Assembly (NCBI RefSeq): GCF_009753675.1
Contig: NZ_WQLV01000001.1
Coordinates: 682,001 to 746,000 of the forward strand
DNA: 64,000 nt
Source: Parasedimentitalea huanghaiensis
Lineage (GTDB): Bacteria > Pseudomonadota > Alphaproteobacteria > Rhodobacterales > Rhodobacteraceae
Direction of reading: 5' to 3'
The notes beneath the pieces are model-generated. The model made no database searches. It had not been told where the DNA came from and saw nothing but the letters and a program-made list of their open reading frames with translations. Below are positions 7,931-16,930 of the stretch, in pieces (the stretch's first letter is position 1; each line of letters starts with the position of its first letter). Made by a program: the position numbers and the translations under genes.

Positions 7931-10900
7931 TTACTGAAGTCGGCCATAGCCCTTGGCGATGTAATCGAATGTGCAGGCAACGCCCTGCCCCAGATCATCC
8001 AGAAACTGCTGATGGAAACCTGAAGCATTGCCAGCTGTCCGCACAGATCGTGCGCCTACTGGCAGACCTTGCCCATCAACCGCAATCGCTGGCTTACCCA
8101 AAAACGGAGGATCAAAGCTGACCTGCACACCCTCTGCAGGGCAGACGATATCCGCCCCTTCTACAATTCTGTCCGGCACATCGATCGTGACGGTCAGAGC
8201 CTTTAATACAGGCGATGTCGTGACACTTGTTGAGGTGAAGACCACCCGGAACCTGAAGCCTCGCGCCAGATAATCCCCCACCAGAAACCCTGCCCAGTCA
8301 GTCCAGACCGCGCTTTGGTCATTTGGATCCTCGGTAGTGGTCGAGATCTGCAACTGCAGCCCAGCCGGATCAACCTCACTGCCAGACCAGGTCGCGACAT
8401 CAAACCATAAACCCCATTCAGACCAATGCTCCCCAAGATCAAATGCAAACCAATCTAGGGCCGCAGTGACACGGCTGGTCATCACCGCCGACAGGTCGGT
8501 GATCTGAGAGGATGTAAAGGTCGCCTGATAGCTATCCTGTGGGGGCAATCCCTCGGGTAAAAGCTGCAGGCCGCGCGCAGTGCGCGACAGTCCAGCATCG
8601 AGGTCACCGACAAAGTCAGGATGCAGGGCCACCTCTTGCACAACATTGAACCCAACCAGGTCCGCAATCGTTGACAAGATCACGGTGGGGGCTGCGCTAT
8701 AGTCCCCCCAGTGGCCCACAGCCTTGATCAGGTAGCTGCCTGCGAGGGCTGGAACGGCGACAGAGGTGCCCACCACAGCGCGTTCAACGTCCACCGCCTC
8801 ATTCCAGCAGCCAGAGCTTCCAGCAGCGAGGTGTCTGATGGCATAATGTTTGGCGACAGGCCCTAGGCTATCCCAGGTAAGGTGTGCCTGGTCACCAAGG
8901 ACCCGCAGACCAAATCCTTGCACCAGGTCAGGTTTCACCACGGCGGCGTCACGGCTGACCTCTTCCACCACCGCTGCAGACAAAACACCTGCGCCATTCC
9001 TCGAATAGATTTTCAGGGCATAATCTCCAACAAAAGGGAGATCTACGGTCACGGTGTTGCTGGAAACCTCACCTCTGGAAACTTCTGCCCCACTCTCCAG
9101 ATCGAGCAAGACAGCAAGCAGAGAAGAGGTGATGAACCGATCCTGCGCAACAACCTCACCAACCCACTGAACCCTTGCAGGATCAGCCGCCACCTCGATC
9201 ACCGAACCGATGATGCGCGGCGCAGAGGCCAGTAGAGTTTCGCGCGGCACAACTGTCGTGATTGTTGGCACATAGGGTGGAATGGCCCCTTGATCCGCCA
9301 ACAGAACCGCTGGCGCTGCAGGCACGCCCTTGAGCTTGGCCTGCATCTCCTCGCCATGCTGGATCGATGTAATCAGCACTTCCATGCTTTCCTGCGTCAT
9401 TTCCTCAATGGAAACCAAATCACCCAATTTGATGCCCGCCGCATTCACGGTCTCAGCAACAGTCCAGATCCCATCATAGGAGGTCGGTGGATTGGCCCGA
9501 AACACCAGCTCAGTTTCAGACCCCCGGCGCAGGCAAATTCGGTAATCACCCGCTTCTGGCGACAGAAATTCATCAAGGGTAAAGCTGATCAGGTTGCCAC
9601 TGCCATCACTGGTGATCTGGCTAATCCTGCCTGACCCCACACCGATCAGCGGCACATCATGCACCAGGCGCACCTTGTCACCCATGTTGACCCGCAAATG
9701 GTCGAGATCACTGCTCCAGCTGAACTCTTCCGGGCGCAGGATCGCCTGCGCCAGATGATAACGCCCAAGACGCCAGGCATTGCCCCCGGTGGCGTCATTT
9801 TTGGCCAGAACCACACCGCGCAGATCCAGAGTTTCAAATTCACTGGCATTAGACGCATCATAGCCATCGGCATAGGCGACGATTTCGTCCTGCTGCCATT
9901 CCAGCCGCTCAGACAGGCAGCGCACCCGGAACCCATGGATCTCCTTTGGAAAGGTGATCGATCCCTTAAACCCGTAGCTGTTGCGCGGGCTGAACTGCTG
10001 CACCACCGGCCCTGCGCCACCATCACGGATGATCGAGTATTTCAGATCCCGCAGTGTGCGCCGCGCCCGACCCGTGGCGCAGATCATATCCAGCACCTCG
10101 GCCACAGTGGTGGACTGATCAATCACCGCGTCACAGGTCCAGTGCGGTTCTTGCTGCGCCCAATCCAGAAGGTCATCGATCTGAATTCGAGTTTCGCCAA
10201 TGGGCCGGGCCAGCATTGGCCCCATTAGAGACCGCGCATAGATCCACGCCGGATGGCGAACGGGTTGCGGTGCTGACCAGGTCGCGCCGTTCCAGACCGG
10301 GGCCATCTGCAAGGCCACCCCGTTCAAATCCTGCAGCTGACCATTCAGCTGGTCGCTGGCCTTCACCCGGATTGCAACCTCGGCAATATCCGCATGGCTT
10401 GGCAGAGATCCCGATTGCACAGACCGAAGGGCAGTCAGATAGGCATCGTCGCGAACCGTTGTGGCCTCACTGTCTTCAGTTTGACGGGTCACCTCGACAT
10501 CATATTCACCCTCATCCGGCAGCTGGATCGTTTTGGAAAACCGCAGGTTTGCCGTTGAAGCACCACTATGTGTTTCTGTGCCCGCATCGATCCAGTCCAG
10601 ATCCCCAACCCTGCGATATCGGTATCCCACATCAACCGAATGGGTTTGCTTATTGTTGTTACCGTCAAAGGCAACCAGCCCCTGATAGGTCACATCCACC
10701 GTGACAGAGACCGCACGGTCCCGTGTTGTCCGCACCACCGCCACGTCTTGCTCCAGCCCCACCGAAAAATTGTCTTCAGCCACATCATCCGGATAGAGAG
10801 ACATTGCCTCTGTGCCTTGCCGCCAAGCCGTAACCAACGGCGCGAGATCTGGCAAATTCGCCAAGGTCTCGGCCTCATCCACATTGAGGAATTCCAGTTC

Positions 10901-11569
10901 CACGCCTTCAAATTCTGTGATCGGCGTGGTGCCAATGCGCAGTGTTTCCAGAGCAACCGGGCCATAGCCAAAGGTGTAGCGCCCCCGGAAATAGATATTG
11001 TCCGCTTCCCCCTCTGTGTAGCCTCTGGCCGTTTTGGGCGGGAAGATCTGATGGCGCCCCAATACGGTTGGGTAGACCCCATAGCGATTTTCCGCGTTGC
11101 CAGATCCGGTGATCGAGTGATTTGGATCATCCTGCGTTGCACGTCCCGGCGACACAGGGGGCGGGATCAAGGCGTTGATCAAAAGTGAGCCAACAATCGA
11201 AACCGCCGCATAAACTAATGCATAGCCAAGCGTCCCAGAGGCAAACACGGCCCCCGCAACCGCGCCAGCGGCTGAGGGTAAAACTGCCGCCAGCAACAAA
11301 CCGGCCAAAGGACCGTTTACCCTTGGTCCAATCAGCACATGGCTGCCGGAACGCGGGCGCACCCGGTGCCATTGATCCATTGGCACAACGGAAGAATTCG
11401 CCCCGCGGCTGATGGTCACCTGAACCGCGGCCAGAAACCGCGGCTCAATCGCGGCATCGCGCACGATATCTGCAACGCTGGCCCCTTCTTGACGGGTTTG
11501 GGACACAGGCCTCCCCCGCAATGGGTGTTTGTAGGCCGTGGTTTCAAACAGATCAGGACCCATAGACAT
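7931..11569 (-). CDS. J-like tail tip / host specificity protein
   Basis: At 1,212 residues this is the largest protein of the tail-tip module. It has an Ala/Gly/Leu-rich hydrophobic segment in the N-terminal 130 residues, then long beta-rich domains including S-A-V-T-V-D-V-T-type stretches, and C-terminal fibronectin-like segments, as in lambda gpJ relatives. The ATG at 11569 has GGAAGG five bases upstream and overlaps the NlpC/P60 gene by 17 bp. An ATG at 11563 is a less likely start. Order (NlpC/P60 then J) is that of siphovirus tips. It probably makes the central tip that contacts the host receptor. Confidence 0.85.
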   Translation of the reverse strand: MSMGPDLFETTAYKHPLRGRPVSQTRQEGASVADIVRDAAIEPRFLAAVQVTISRGANSSVVPMDQWHRVRPRSGSHVLIGPRVNGPLAGLLLAAVLPSAAGAVAGAVFASGTLGYALVYAAVSIVGSLLINALIPPPVSPGRATQDDPNHSITGSGNAENRYGVYPTVLGRHQIFPPKTARGYTEGEADNIYFRGRYTFGYGPVALETLRIGTTPITEFEGVELEFLNVDEAETLANLPDLAPLVTAWRQGTEAMSLYPDDVAEDNFSVGLEQDVAVVRTTRDRAVSVTVDVTYQGLVAFDGNNNKQTHSVDVGYRYRRVGDLDWIDAGTETHSGASTANLRFSKTIQLPDEGEYDVEVTRQTEDSEATTVRDDAYLTALRSVQSGSLPSHADIAEVAIRVKASDQLNGQLQDLNGVALQMAPVWNGATWSAPQPVRHPAWIYARSLMGPMLARPIGETRIQIDDLLDWAQQEPHWTCDAVIDQSTTVAEVLDMICATGRARRTLRDLKYSIIRDGGAGPVVQQFSPRNSYGFKGSITFPKEIHGFRVRCLSERLEWQQDEIVAYADGYDASNASEFETLDLRGVVLAKNDATGGNAWRLGRYHLAQAILRPEEFSWSSDLDHLRVNMGDKVRLVHDVPLIGVGSGRISQITSDGSGNLISFTLDEFLSPEAGDYRICLRRGSETELVFRANPPTSYDGIWTVAETVNAAGIKLGDLVSIEEMTQESMEVLITSIQHGEEMQAKLKGVPAAPAVLLADQGAIPPYVPTITTVVPRETLLASAPRIIGSVIEVAADPARVQWVGEVVAQDRFITSSLLAVLLDLESGAEVSRGEVSSNTVTVDLPFVGDYALKIYSRNGAGVLSAAVVEEVSRDAAVVKPDLVQGFGLRVLGDQAHLTWDSLGPVAKHYAIRHLAAGSSGCWNEAVDVERAVVGTSVAVPALAGSYLIKAVGHWGDYSAAPTVILSTIADLVGFNVVQEVALHPDFVGDLDAGLSRTARGLQLLPEGLPPQDSYQATFTSSQITDLSAVMTSRVTAALDWFAFDLGEHWSEWGLWFDVATWSGSEVDPAGLQLQISTTTEDPNDQSAVWTDWAGFLVGDYLARGFRFRVVFTSTSVTTSPVLKALTVTIDVPDRIVEGADIVCPAEGVQVSFDPPFLGKPAIAVDGQGLPVGARSVRTAGNASGFHQQFLDDLGQGVACTFDYIAKGYGRLQ

Positions 11570-11933
11570 AGATCCCTTCCAGCCGTGAACCCCAGGCGCT
11601 GCTTTGATAGTCTTCAATCACGCTCTCACCGATCTCACCTGATGCATGCAGCATGAACCGCCCGCCCATGGCATAGCCCACATGAAGAGCCAGCCCTTTC
11701 ACTTTGAACAACAGCGCCGCCCCCTCAACTGCCCGATCCACGCGCCGCCAGTCTGGGCGCGTTTTGGCTGCCAGATTTAACCGGGCTGCAGCGGTCATCG
11801 TGCACAGCGGGTCAAAGAGATCCCGACCATGGCGCACGCGCTGCAGAGCCAAAAACAAACCAAGGCAGTCATAGCTTTCTGGCCCCCTGCCAAGCTCTTG
11901 GTAGGGAATGCCAATCCAACCATCCGACCACAT
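11553..11933 (-). CDS. NlpC/P60-family tail-tip peptidase (gpK-like)
   Basis: The 126-residue protein has the NlpC/P60 cysteine in S-Y-D-C-L-G-L-F near residue 23 and the histidine in L-H-V-G-Y-A near residue 84. These are the expected catalytic pair of a cell-wall peptidase. It is compact, lacking the extra domain of lambda gpK, as is usual in alphaproteobacterial phages. The start overlaps the upstream stop as TGATG. It sits directly before the J-like gene. The enzyme would cleave peptide stems or help tip assembly. Confidence 0.85.
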   Translation of the reverse strand: MWSDGWIGIPYQELGRGPESYDCLGLFLALQRVRHGRDLFDPLCTMTAAARLNLAAKTRPDWRRVDRAVEGAALLFKVKGLALHVGYAMGGRFMLHASGEIGESVIEDYQSSAWGSRLEGIYVYGS

Positions 11934-12406
11934 CAGAACAGTGCCGGCACATTTTGGGGGTTCAGGATCATATGCCCGAATTGGGTTTCCAGAATTGGCT
12001 CCACTCCCATGGTGCCGCGAATGGTGTGCGCGTCATATTCCGCTGCGCGCATCTCAACATCCAAGGGGCCGACCTGCACATCATCCGGAGTGTCAGCCAG
12101 GATCACCACAATCTGCGCTTCAACGATGCCGGTAACCTGCCGCAAAGCCTGCACCAACCGCCGGTCAGTGTTATCTGCAACCCAGTTGATCACTGGCACG
12201 CCTTCCGCCTCTTCGTCAGGCAGGGAAACGCTAAACCCCAGTGGCTGGAATTCCTGCCCCTGATGGGTGATTGGCACAGTATTCGGCACAACGCGGATTG
12301 CTTCAGCCCACCCCGCTTGCGTCAAGGTGATCAGCGGTAGAACAACCTCGCCCGTTTCCTGAGCGTGCATCGCTTCCAGCATTTGCGGCGTCAGATCTGA
12401 CCTCAT
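11933..12406 (-). CDS. Tail-tip assembly protein (gpL-like / DUF1833-type)
   Basis: The 157-residue protein lies between a minor tail protein and the NlpC/P60 peptidase, the slot of the gpL-type tip protein. Sequence features (conserved-looking L-I-T-L-T, G-F-S-V-S-L-P and I-L-N-P-Q-N-V-P segments) resemble DUF1833 phage proteins. The start at 12406 overlaps the previous stop by four bases (ATGA), and its stop overlaps the next start as TGATG. Unlike lambda gpL, no four-cysteine iron-sulfur cluster is visible, so the name is positional. Confidence 0.65.
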   Translation of the reverse strand: MRSDLTPQMLEAMHAQETGEVVLPLITLTQAGWAEAIRVVPNTVPITHQGQEFQPLGFSVSLPDEEAEGVPVINWVADNTDRRLVQALRQVTGIVEAQIVVILADTPDDVQVGPLDVEMRAAEYDAHTIRGTMGVEPILETQFGHMILNPQNVPALF

Positions 12407-12759
12407 GGCAACAGCTCGGCAGCAATTGAGATAGACCACTTTCCACCGCCAACGGGCCGGAATTTCGGCGAGCCGGTAAACCTAAAAGTTGCCTCAACTC
12501 CAAAAAGCGGATCTACCATCAAAAACGACAATGCTCCCCCCGCCAGGTCAACCGCTCGGAAGGCCTTGAACGCAGAGATTTGCTCAACGGTGTAAGAAGG
12601 GTGGAACAAATTATAGCTATCCGGAACCGCTGTAAATCGAGGTCTGGTTTTCTTTGGCCCAGTGGACATAGACGTGCGGATAACGCCGCCTCCAAACTCC
12701 ACTCCGAGGCCTCCAAGCCGATCGAGGCTAGGCAGATTACTGGGAAAGCTTACCGGCAT
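12403..12759 (-). CDS. Minor tail protein (gpM-like position)
   Basis: The 118-residue protein begins one base after the tape-measure stop and overlaps the next gene by ATGA. It has a beta-rich profile, with F-K-A-F-R-A-V-D-L followed by F-R-F-T-G-S-P-K-F and a final I-S-I-A-A-E-L, similar in layout to small distal tail proteins. In siphophages this location holds the gpM/distal tail protein. The assignment is from position and fold-like pattern only. Confidence 0.65.
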   Translation of the reverse strand: MPVSFPSNLPSLDRLGGLGVEFGGGVIRTSMSTGPKKTRPRFTAVPDSYNLFHPSYTVEQISAFKAFRAVDLAGGALSFLMVDPLFGVEATFRFTGSPKFRPVGGGKWSISIAAELLP

Positions 12760-14976
12760 TTAGTACCCCATTGCCTTAGGGCGCAGACCAAAGCGACGGG
12801 ACAGAACCTTATCCTGCTTGCCGCTCTCAAGACTGCGCTTAAGGCTGTTATCGATAAAGACGTCAATTCGGTCCGACCCGGTCTGTTCGGCCTGAACATT
12901 TTCTGAACCCGATGCAGAATGAACCACCACCTGCAGGTTGATCTCTTGAGCCGGGGCTGACCCACCGGAGACCTGCGCATGCACCCCCAATTTGCCGCCG
13001 GACCCGCGCGAGAGTGGTAGAATGGCCTCTGGTCCCGCCTCGCCCATCAGCCCGGTACCGCCCCGTAACGGGAAGTAGGTCGGAGCGGAGACCACCCCAC
13101 CTTTTGCAAATGCACTTACGCGCCCCCCCTGAAACGCATTGCCCTTGGCATTCATTATCACCCCACCACCGCCGGTCAGGCCGCTGAAGATATTGCCCAA
13201 ACCCAACTGCCCGAACACCCCACTGAACGCATCGCTCAGCATCTGATCCAGCAAACGATCCGTTAGACGGCCCAACGCCGCACCAGCGTCTTCTGAACCG
13301 CGAACAATTGAAGAAAACGTTGATCCAAAATCGTCTTCGATGCGCTTCGCAGACTGTTCTAATCGCCGGGCCTTTTCTTCAGCGGTTTCCAACCCAGCGC
13401 CCAGCCCATCAACTTTGCCAGTTGCATTAGAAGACGCGACCCCAAGTGCATCGACACCATCAACAGTGACCTGCAGTGTGCTATTCAAAGCCTCAGCTGT
13501 TTTCACCATGGCCGTGTCGGAGCGCATCACGCGCGTTGCAGTGTCTTTGCGGCGAGACTCGGCGATTTCAAGCGCACGGGTGGCCTCTGCCAGTTCACTC
13601 CGGGCACAAACCAGATCTTCTTGAATGAGACCGGCTTCGTCTTCTCCAAAGAAATTCCCAAACTTCAGCCCGGAATTGATCCCCTCCTGCATCGCCAACT
13701 CAGACTGCAGCAGCGCGACATTGGAAGACGCCGCATCGCGGGCAGCCTTTGCCATGTCGTAATAGTCATTGGCCGCATCAACAGCAGCGGCTCCAGCTCG
13801 GGGGGCTGCGGTTGATTCAAAGACCCCAAGTGCTGCATTCAAAGCCGCCTGCGCTTCCTTGATCTGCTCCAGAGGCTCTTTCACCTTCTCGGCGTTATCG
13901 CGGAACACTAGGAAATAGGCAGCGGTTCCACCGACCAGAGCGGCCAGCATACCCCAAGGCCCAGCGGCGAGCGCTATTGCAGCTGCCATACGGGGGGCCA
14001 ATGTAATAATAAGACCCATCCCCTTTGCCATGCCGCCCAATGCAGTAATCGCTACCGGCAAACTCAGGACCAACAGACCAATTGAGGTAATGGCAGGCCC
14101 AAAAGCAGTGGCCAATCCACCAGCCACAACGATGTTCTTTTTCACTTCCGGAGACAGCGCAGAGAACCAGCGAACTCCATCCTTAATCTGCTCCTTCAGT
14201 GGTTCCATGAATGGAACAATCTCCTTCCCCAGCTCTTCCTTCACATCGCTAATTGCGTTTGAAAGTTGACGCCATTGCCCAAGAGGAGACTGTGCGGCCG
14301 ACGCCGCCTGCCCCTGGAACTGAGTTTCCAACTCCCGCAGGATCAAGGCCTGCGCCGCCGCAACATCGCCGGTTTCCACCAAAGACTTGATGACTTTCTT
14401 TTGATCTTCAGAAAACTGGACGCCGGAGCGGCCTAAGGCAGAGATCCCTTTTATTGGGTCATTCAGAGCCTTGCCCACCAGAATAGACGCGCTCTTCAGA
14501 TCCATCTTCAACAGCGTCGCCATATCCAAGACATTGGTTTGCGCGCGCCGGAACACATCCCCCTGCACCTTTGTGAAGGTGAGCAGAGGCGCAGTCACAT
14601 TACGCAGAATATCCTCATCCCCAAAAGTGGTGACGCCCTGCAATGCAGCAGCCATCCCCTTGAGGTCCTGCGCTGACAGGCGGGCCGCACCACCAGTTGA
14701 GCGGATAGCCTGTGCCACAGTGCGCTCTGCATCCACTTGCTGGTCATACAGCTGCACAGACTGCTTGCCCAAATAGGCCAAAGGTGCCGTCATCGCAGCA
14801 CTTAGCCCGGCTCCAAGGTTGCGCATAGTCCGTCCGGTTCGACGGGCATAGTCATTCACCCCCGCCAGCGCCCCCTTGACCCCCCTCAAATCATTTCGGG
14901 TGCGATCAAAGGCAGCAGCGGTACGGGACTGCGCAGTGATATCGAACTTCAACAGGTCAAGCACTTTGGGCCTCAT
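12760..14976 (-). CDS. Tail tape measure protein
   Basis: The 738-residue protein sets tail length. It has helical, Ala/Gln-rich stretches, several hydrophobic segments in the middle (about residues 270-370), and near the C terminus the tape-measure motif G-E-A-G-P-E-A-I-L-P-L. The ATG at 14976 overlaps the end of the chaperone extension frame by 20 bp. An upstream in-frame start at 15030 lies deeper in that frame and is unlikely. At 738 residues the predicted tail is shorter than that of lambda, whose tape measure is 853 residues. Confidence 0.9.
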   Translation of the reverse strand: MRPKVLDLLKFDITAQSRTAAAFDRTRNDLRGVKGALAGVNDYARRTGRTMRNLGAGLSAAMTAPLAYLGKQSVQLYDQQVDAERTVAQAIRSTGGAARLSAQDLKGMAAALQGVTTFGDEDILRNVTAPLLTFTKVQGDVFRRAQTNVLDMATLLKMDLKSASILVGKALNDPIKGISALGRSGVQFSEDQKKVIKSLVETGDVAAAQALILRELETQFQGQAASAAQSPLGQWRQLSNAISDVKEELGKEIVPFMEPLKEQIKDGVRWFSALSPEVKKNIVVAGGLATAFGPAITSIGLLVLSLPVAITALGGMAKGMGLIITLAPRMAAAIALAAGPWGMLAALVGGTAAYFLVFRDNAEKVKEPLEQIKEAQAALNAALGVFESTAAPRAGAAAVDAANDYYDMAKAARDAASSNVALLQSELAMQEGINSGLKFGNFFGEDEAGLIQEDLVCARSELAEATRALEIAESRRKDTATRVMRSDTAMVKTAEALNSTLQVTVDGVDALGVASSNATGKVDGLGAGLETAEEKARRLEQSAKRIEDDFGSTFSSIVRGSEDAGAALGRLTDRLLDQMLSDAFSGVFGQLGLGNIFSGLTGGGGVIMNAKGNAFQGGRVSAFAKGGVVSAPTYFPLRGGTGLMGEAGPEAILPLSRGSGGKLGVHAQVSGGSAPAQEINLQVVVHSASGSENVQAEQTGSDRIDVFIDNSLKRSLESGKQDKVLSRRFGLRPKAMGY

Positions 14977-15103
14977 CTCGCAAATCAAGGAAAGCGTCGA
15001 GCAGCTCCACCTCGTAGAGGGGAAGATCACTCATTATCTGGTGGGGGTATTTTCCCAAGGCCAGGGCGATCCGACAGACAGCCTGTGCCTGCCGGTCGCC
15101 CAT
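14957..15103 (-). CDS. Tail chaperone extension frame (GT-type, by -1 frameshift)
   Basis: This frame overlaps the end of the upstream chaperone gene and runs to just inside the tape measure gene. A -1 shift at the slippery heptamer 15109-15115 would add 50 residues to the chaperone, giving a gpGT-like long form. The frame also has its own ATG at 15103 overlapping the chaperone stop (TGATG), so separate translation of a 48-residue peptide is possible. Location between tail tube and tape measure is exactly where the frameshifted chaperone pair of long-tailed phages lies. Confidence 0.65.
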   Translation of the reverse strand: MGDRQAQAVCRIALALGKYPHQIMSDLPLYEVELLDAFLDLRDEAQSA

Positions 15104-15594
15104 CAGCCGTTTTTTATCGGCTGCTTTGCCTCATGTGCTGAAACGATCCGCTCAAGGGTGTAAAGCAGGAAGCCAGGTGAAGCCGCATCAACTGCCTTGG
15201 ACAAAACCGGGCTGCCTGCCACCACCTGCTTTAGTGCTTTTTTCAGAACATCTAAATCCAGCGCCGCGAGTTCTTGTTGTGCCGTCTCACCGACCCCGCC
15301 AGAGGCCTCGCCCATAATCCGTGACATGACCGCGAATTCCATTTTATGGAGTTCAGCTTTCACTTCCGGCTCATTGGGAAAGGCAGGGCTGCCATCTGCA
15401 TTCTTTGCCTGATGGACCATGCCAGAAACCATCAGGGCGTGCTCATCCGAAGGGTTTACACCCTGTCGAATTGCCTCATGGTCGGCCAAGGTGAGAGGCG
15501 GAAAATGAAGATCGATGCCATATTCCGAGACGTGAACCTTGACCATTTTCCGCGAATTATGCGCATCGCGTAGCTTTGCTAAGATATCGCTCAT
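15103..15594 (-). CDS. Tail assembly chaperone (gpG-like)
   Basis: The 163-residue, mostly helical and acidic protein lies between the tail tube gene and the tape measure gene, the invariable place of the tail assembly chaperone that coats the tape measure before tube polymerisation. Its last codons contain the slippery sequence, which allows a longer form. The start overlaps the tail tube stop by one base. Sequence identity to lambda gpG is not evident; the call rests on location, composition and the frameshift signal. Confidence 0.8.
   Translation of the reverse strand: MSDILAKLRDAHNSRKMVKVHVSEYGIDLHFPPLTLADHEAIRQGVNPSDEHALMVSGMVHQAKNADGSPAFPNEPEVKAELHKMEFAVMSRIMGEASGGVGETAQQELAALDLDVLKKALKQVVAGSPVLSKAVDAASPGFLLYTLERIVSAHEAKQPIKNG
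15109..15115 (-). promoter_or_regulatory. Programmed -1 frameshift slippery site A-AAA-AAC
   Basis: Read on the minus strand, the zero frame is ATA AAA AAC GGC TGA, so the heptamer A AAA AAC is in the correct X-XXY-YYZ phase and lies one codon before the stop. After slipping back one base the ribosome enters a frame open for 50 codons. This is one of the most efficient known slip sequences and is placed as in other tail-chaperone genes. Confidence 0.75.
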
Positions 15595-15983
15595 CAGGCC
15601 ACCGCCGCGATGCTCAATGCACCCTTGCCTTTGCCCGAATACTCTCGGGTTGCCTCGCCATCATGGCTGCCACCAAGTTTCATAGACAGGATAGACACGG
15701 TGCCGGAGTAGTAAGTTTTGCCGCTACCGTCGCCCTCAGTGTATCCTTCAAAGGTCACCACATCCCCTGCCCGAAGGCTCTGATTGGCACCTGCCATATG
15801 GTCGAGCAGAAAACTCAAGCTGGCAGTCCAGCCTGGGACAGTGGTGTCATGGTCCTGCCAACTATCACCGGCAGCAGTCAGGTCTACATCGCCAACGGTT
15901 TCTTCAATGTCGATCTGTCGAAGGCCGTCAATCACACTGCCGTCGAGTTTCGCCACTGAGTTCTTCAGTGTATGCCGCGCCAT
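15594..15983 (-). CDS. Major tail tube protein
   Basis: The 129-residue protein has the features of a phage tail tube subunit: an early V-A-K-L-D-G segment, a central W-T-A-S-L-S-F-L strand, a T-Y-Y-S-G-T-V stretch and a final G-x-G-A-L-S-I strand. The protein would stack as rings to form the tail tube. It follows the tail terminator gene and precedes the chaperone gene. It is shorter than lambda gpV (246 residues) because it lacks the extra surface domain. Confidence 0.82.
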   Translation of the reverse strand: MARHTLKNSVAKLDGSVIDGLRQIDIEETVGDVDLTAAGDSWQDHDTTVPGWTASLSFLLDHMAGANQSLRAGDVVTFEGYTEGDGSGKTYYSGTVSILSMKLGGSHDGEATREYSGKGKGALSIAAVA

Positions 15984-16008
15984 TTGCGGGCTCCTTTTCT
16001 GTTGAAAA

Positions 16009-16431
16009 TTAGGCTGGCAAACCTTCCGGGGTGAAACGCGCCACCCGGAAAATCATGTTCAGCTTTCCTACCCGGCGCGCTCCGTCGCCAGATATGTCGA
16101 TATCGGTGGTTTCAAGTTGGTGATCACCCGCACCAATCTCTGCCAGAACAGGCAGAACTAACGCCTCAATCTGGACACTGATGTTGTCCAGAGAATCCTC
16201 AAGGTCATCGCCACCCTGACAACGGTATTGAACCGCAACATCCGTGGCGCGCAGAACACTGGTTGCGTCTGCTTTGCGACTGACTTCCCGAGGGGTAAAC
16301 ACCCCAAGTGCAGGCAAGGTTTCTGGATCAATACTGCTGGCCCAAGCTGCCAAAACCGTTAGACCAGAAAACCCCGGCTCTGCGACAACCGCATCCCGAA
16401 CATCTTTGCGCAACTTGCTGCGAGGGTGCAT
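16009..16431 (-). CDS. Tail terminator / minor tail protein U-like
   Basis: The 140-residue protein lies between the head-tail joining genes and the tail tube gene. It starts with a basic helix and K-D-V-R-D-A-V, as is common in gpU-type terminators, and contains the central region with S-V-Q-I-E-A-L-V and a late I-F-R-V-A-R-F strand. This protein would cap the finished tail and join it to the head. The start overlaps the stop of the small upstream gene as TGATG. Confidence 0.75.
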   Translation of the reverse strand: MHPRSKLRKDVRDAVVAEPGFSGLTVLAAWASSIDPETLPALGVFTPREVSRKADATSVLRATDVAVQYRCQGGDDLEDSLDNISVQIEALVLPVLAEIGAGDHQLETTDIDISGDGARRVGKLNMIFRVARFTPEGLPA

Positions 16432-16604
16432 CAGCTTTTAGCCTTGGTCTGCCCGGTTACTGGTTCACCAAAACCGCGCTGCTTATCATCCCGCGCGCCT
16501 TGGTCGGTCGTTTCGTAAGCGTCGCCAGGCTTCAGTGCCTTGCCCGTTGGCGATTGTGTGGCGGTTCGGCTCTGCAGCGCCCGCATCTGCACTTTCTGGG
16601 TCAC
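16431..16604 (-). CDS. Small head-tail region protein with GTG start
   Basis: A 57-residue reading frame begins with GTG overlapping the previous stop as GTGA and ends with a TGATG overlap to the terminator gene. This perfect two-sided coupling argues that it is real. The product is hydrophilic and basic, rich in Gln, Lys, Thr and Gly, and likely disordered. Its function is unknown. It may help head-tail joining, judged only by neighbours. Confidence 0.6.
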   Translation of the reverse strand: MTQKVQMRALQSRTATQSPTGKALKPGDAYETTDQGARDDKQRGFGEPVTGQTKAKS

Positions 16605-16924
16605 AGATCTTCCTCCAGTTCAAAAATTACAAAACCATCATCAGCCGGGCTACCGCCGGGCTGACCATTAAGGACAAGGTATGTCTTGCCGTTTGCCGGA
16701 TCGATCAAACTGCCCCGGACGATCCCAGCAACCTGGTCGGCTGGCACCTTCAGGGTCGGCGCGAGAACCAACACGTCCCGACCATCCTCCCCAGTCACTT
16801 CCACTGGCTCCTCTCGGAACACAGCCTCCAGAGTGTGCTTTTCCCCACCAACCGGCGTATGGGAGACAGAGCTGCCAAGTATGTTAGTCAGCAGCCCTGC
16901 CATTCCGTCGAAGTAAGAAGACAT
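16601..16924 (-). CDS. Head-tail joining protein (gpFII-like)
   Basis: The 107-residue protein opens with F-D-G-M-A-G-L-L, carries a G-E-D-G-R-D-V-L central segment and the G-K-T-Y-L-V-L beta strand, and resembles small phage head-tail attachment proteins. It lies between the capsid cement gene and the tail terminator gene, as expected. It would bind the portal ring to make the connector. It ends by overlapping the next small gene by four bases. Confidence 0.75.
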   Translation of the reverse strand: MSSYFDGMAGLLTNILGSSVSHTPVGGEKHTLEAVFREEPVEVTGEDGRDVLVLAPTLKVPADQVAGIVRGSLIDPANGKTYLVLNGQPGGSPADDGFVIFELEEDL

Positions 16925-16930
16925 CAGCCC

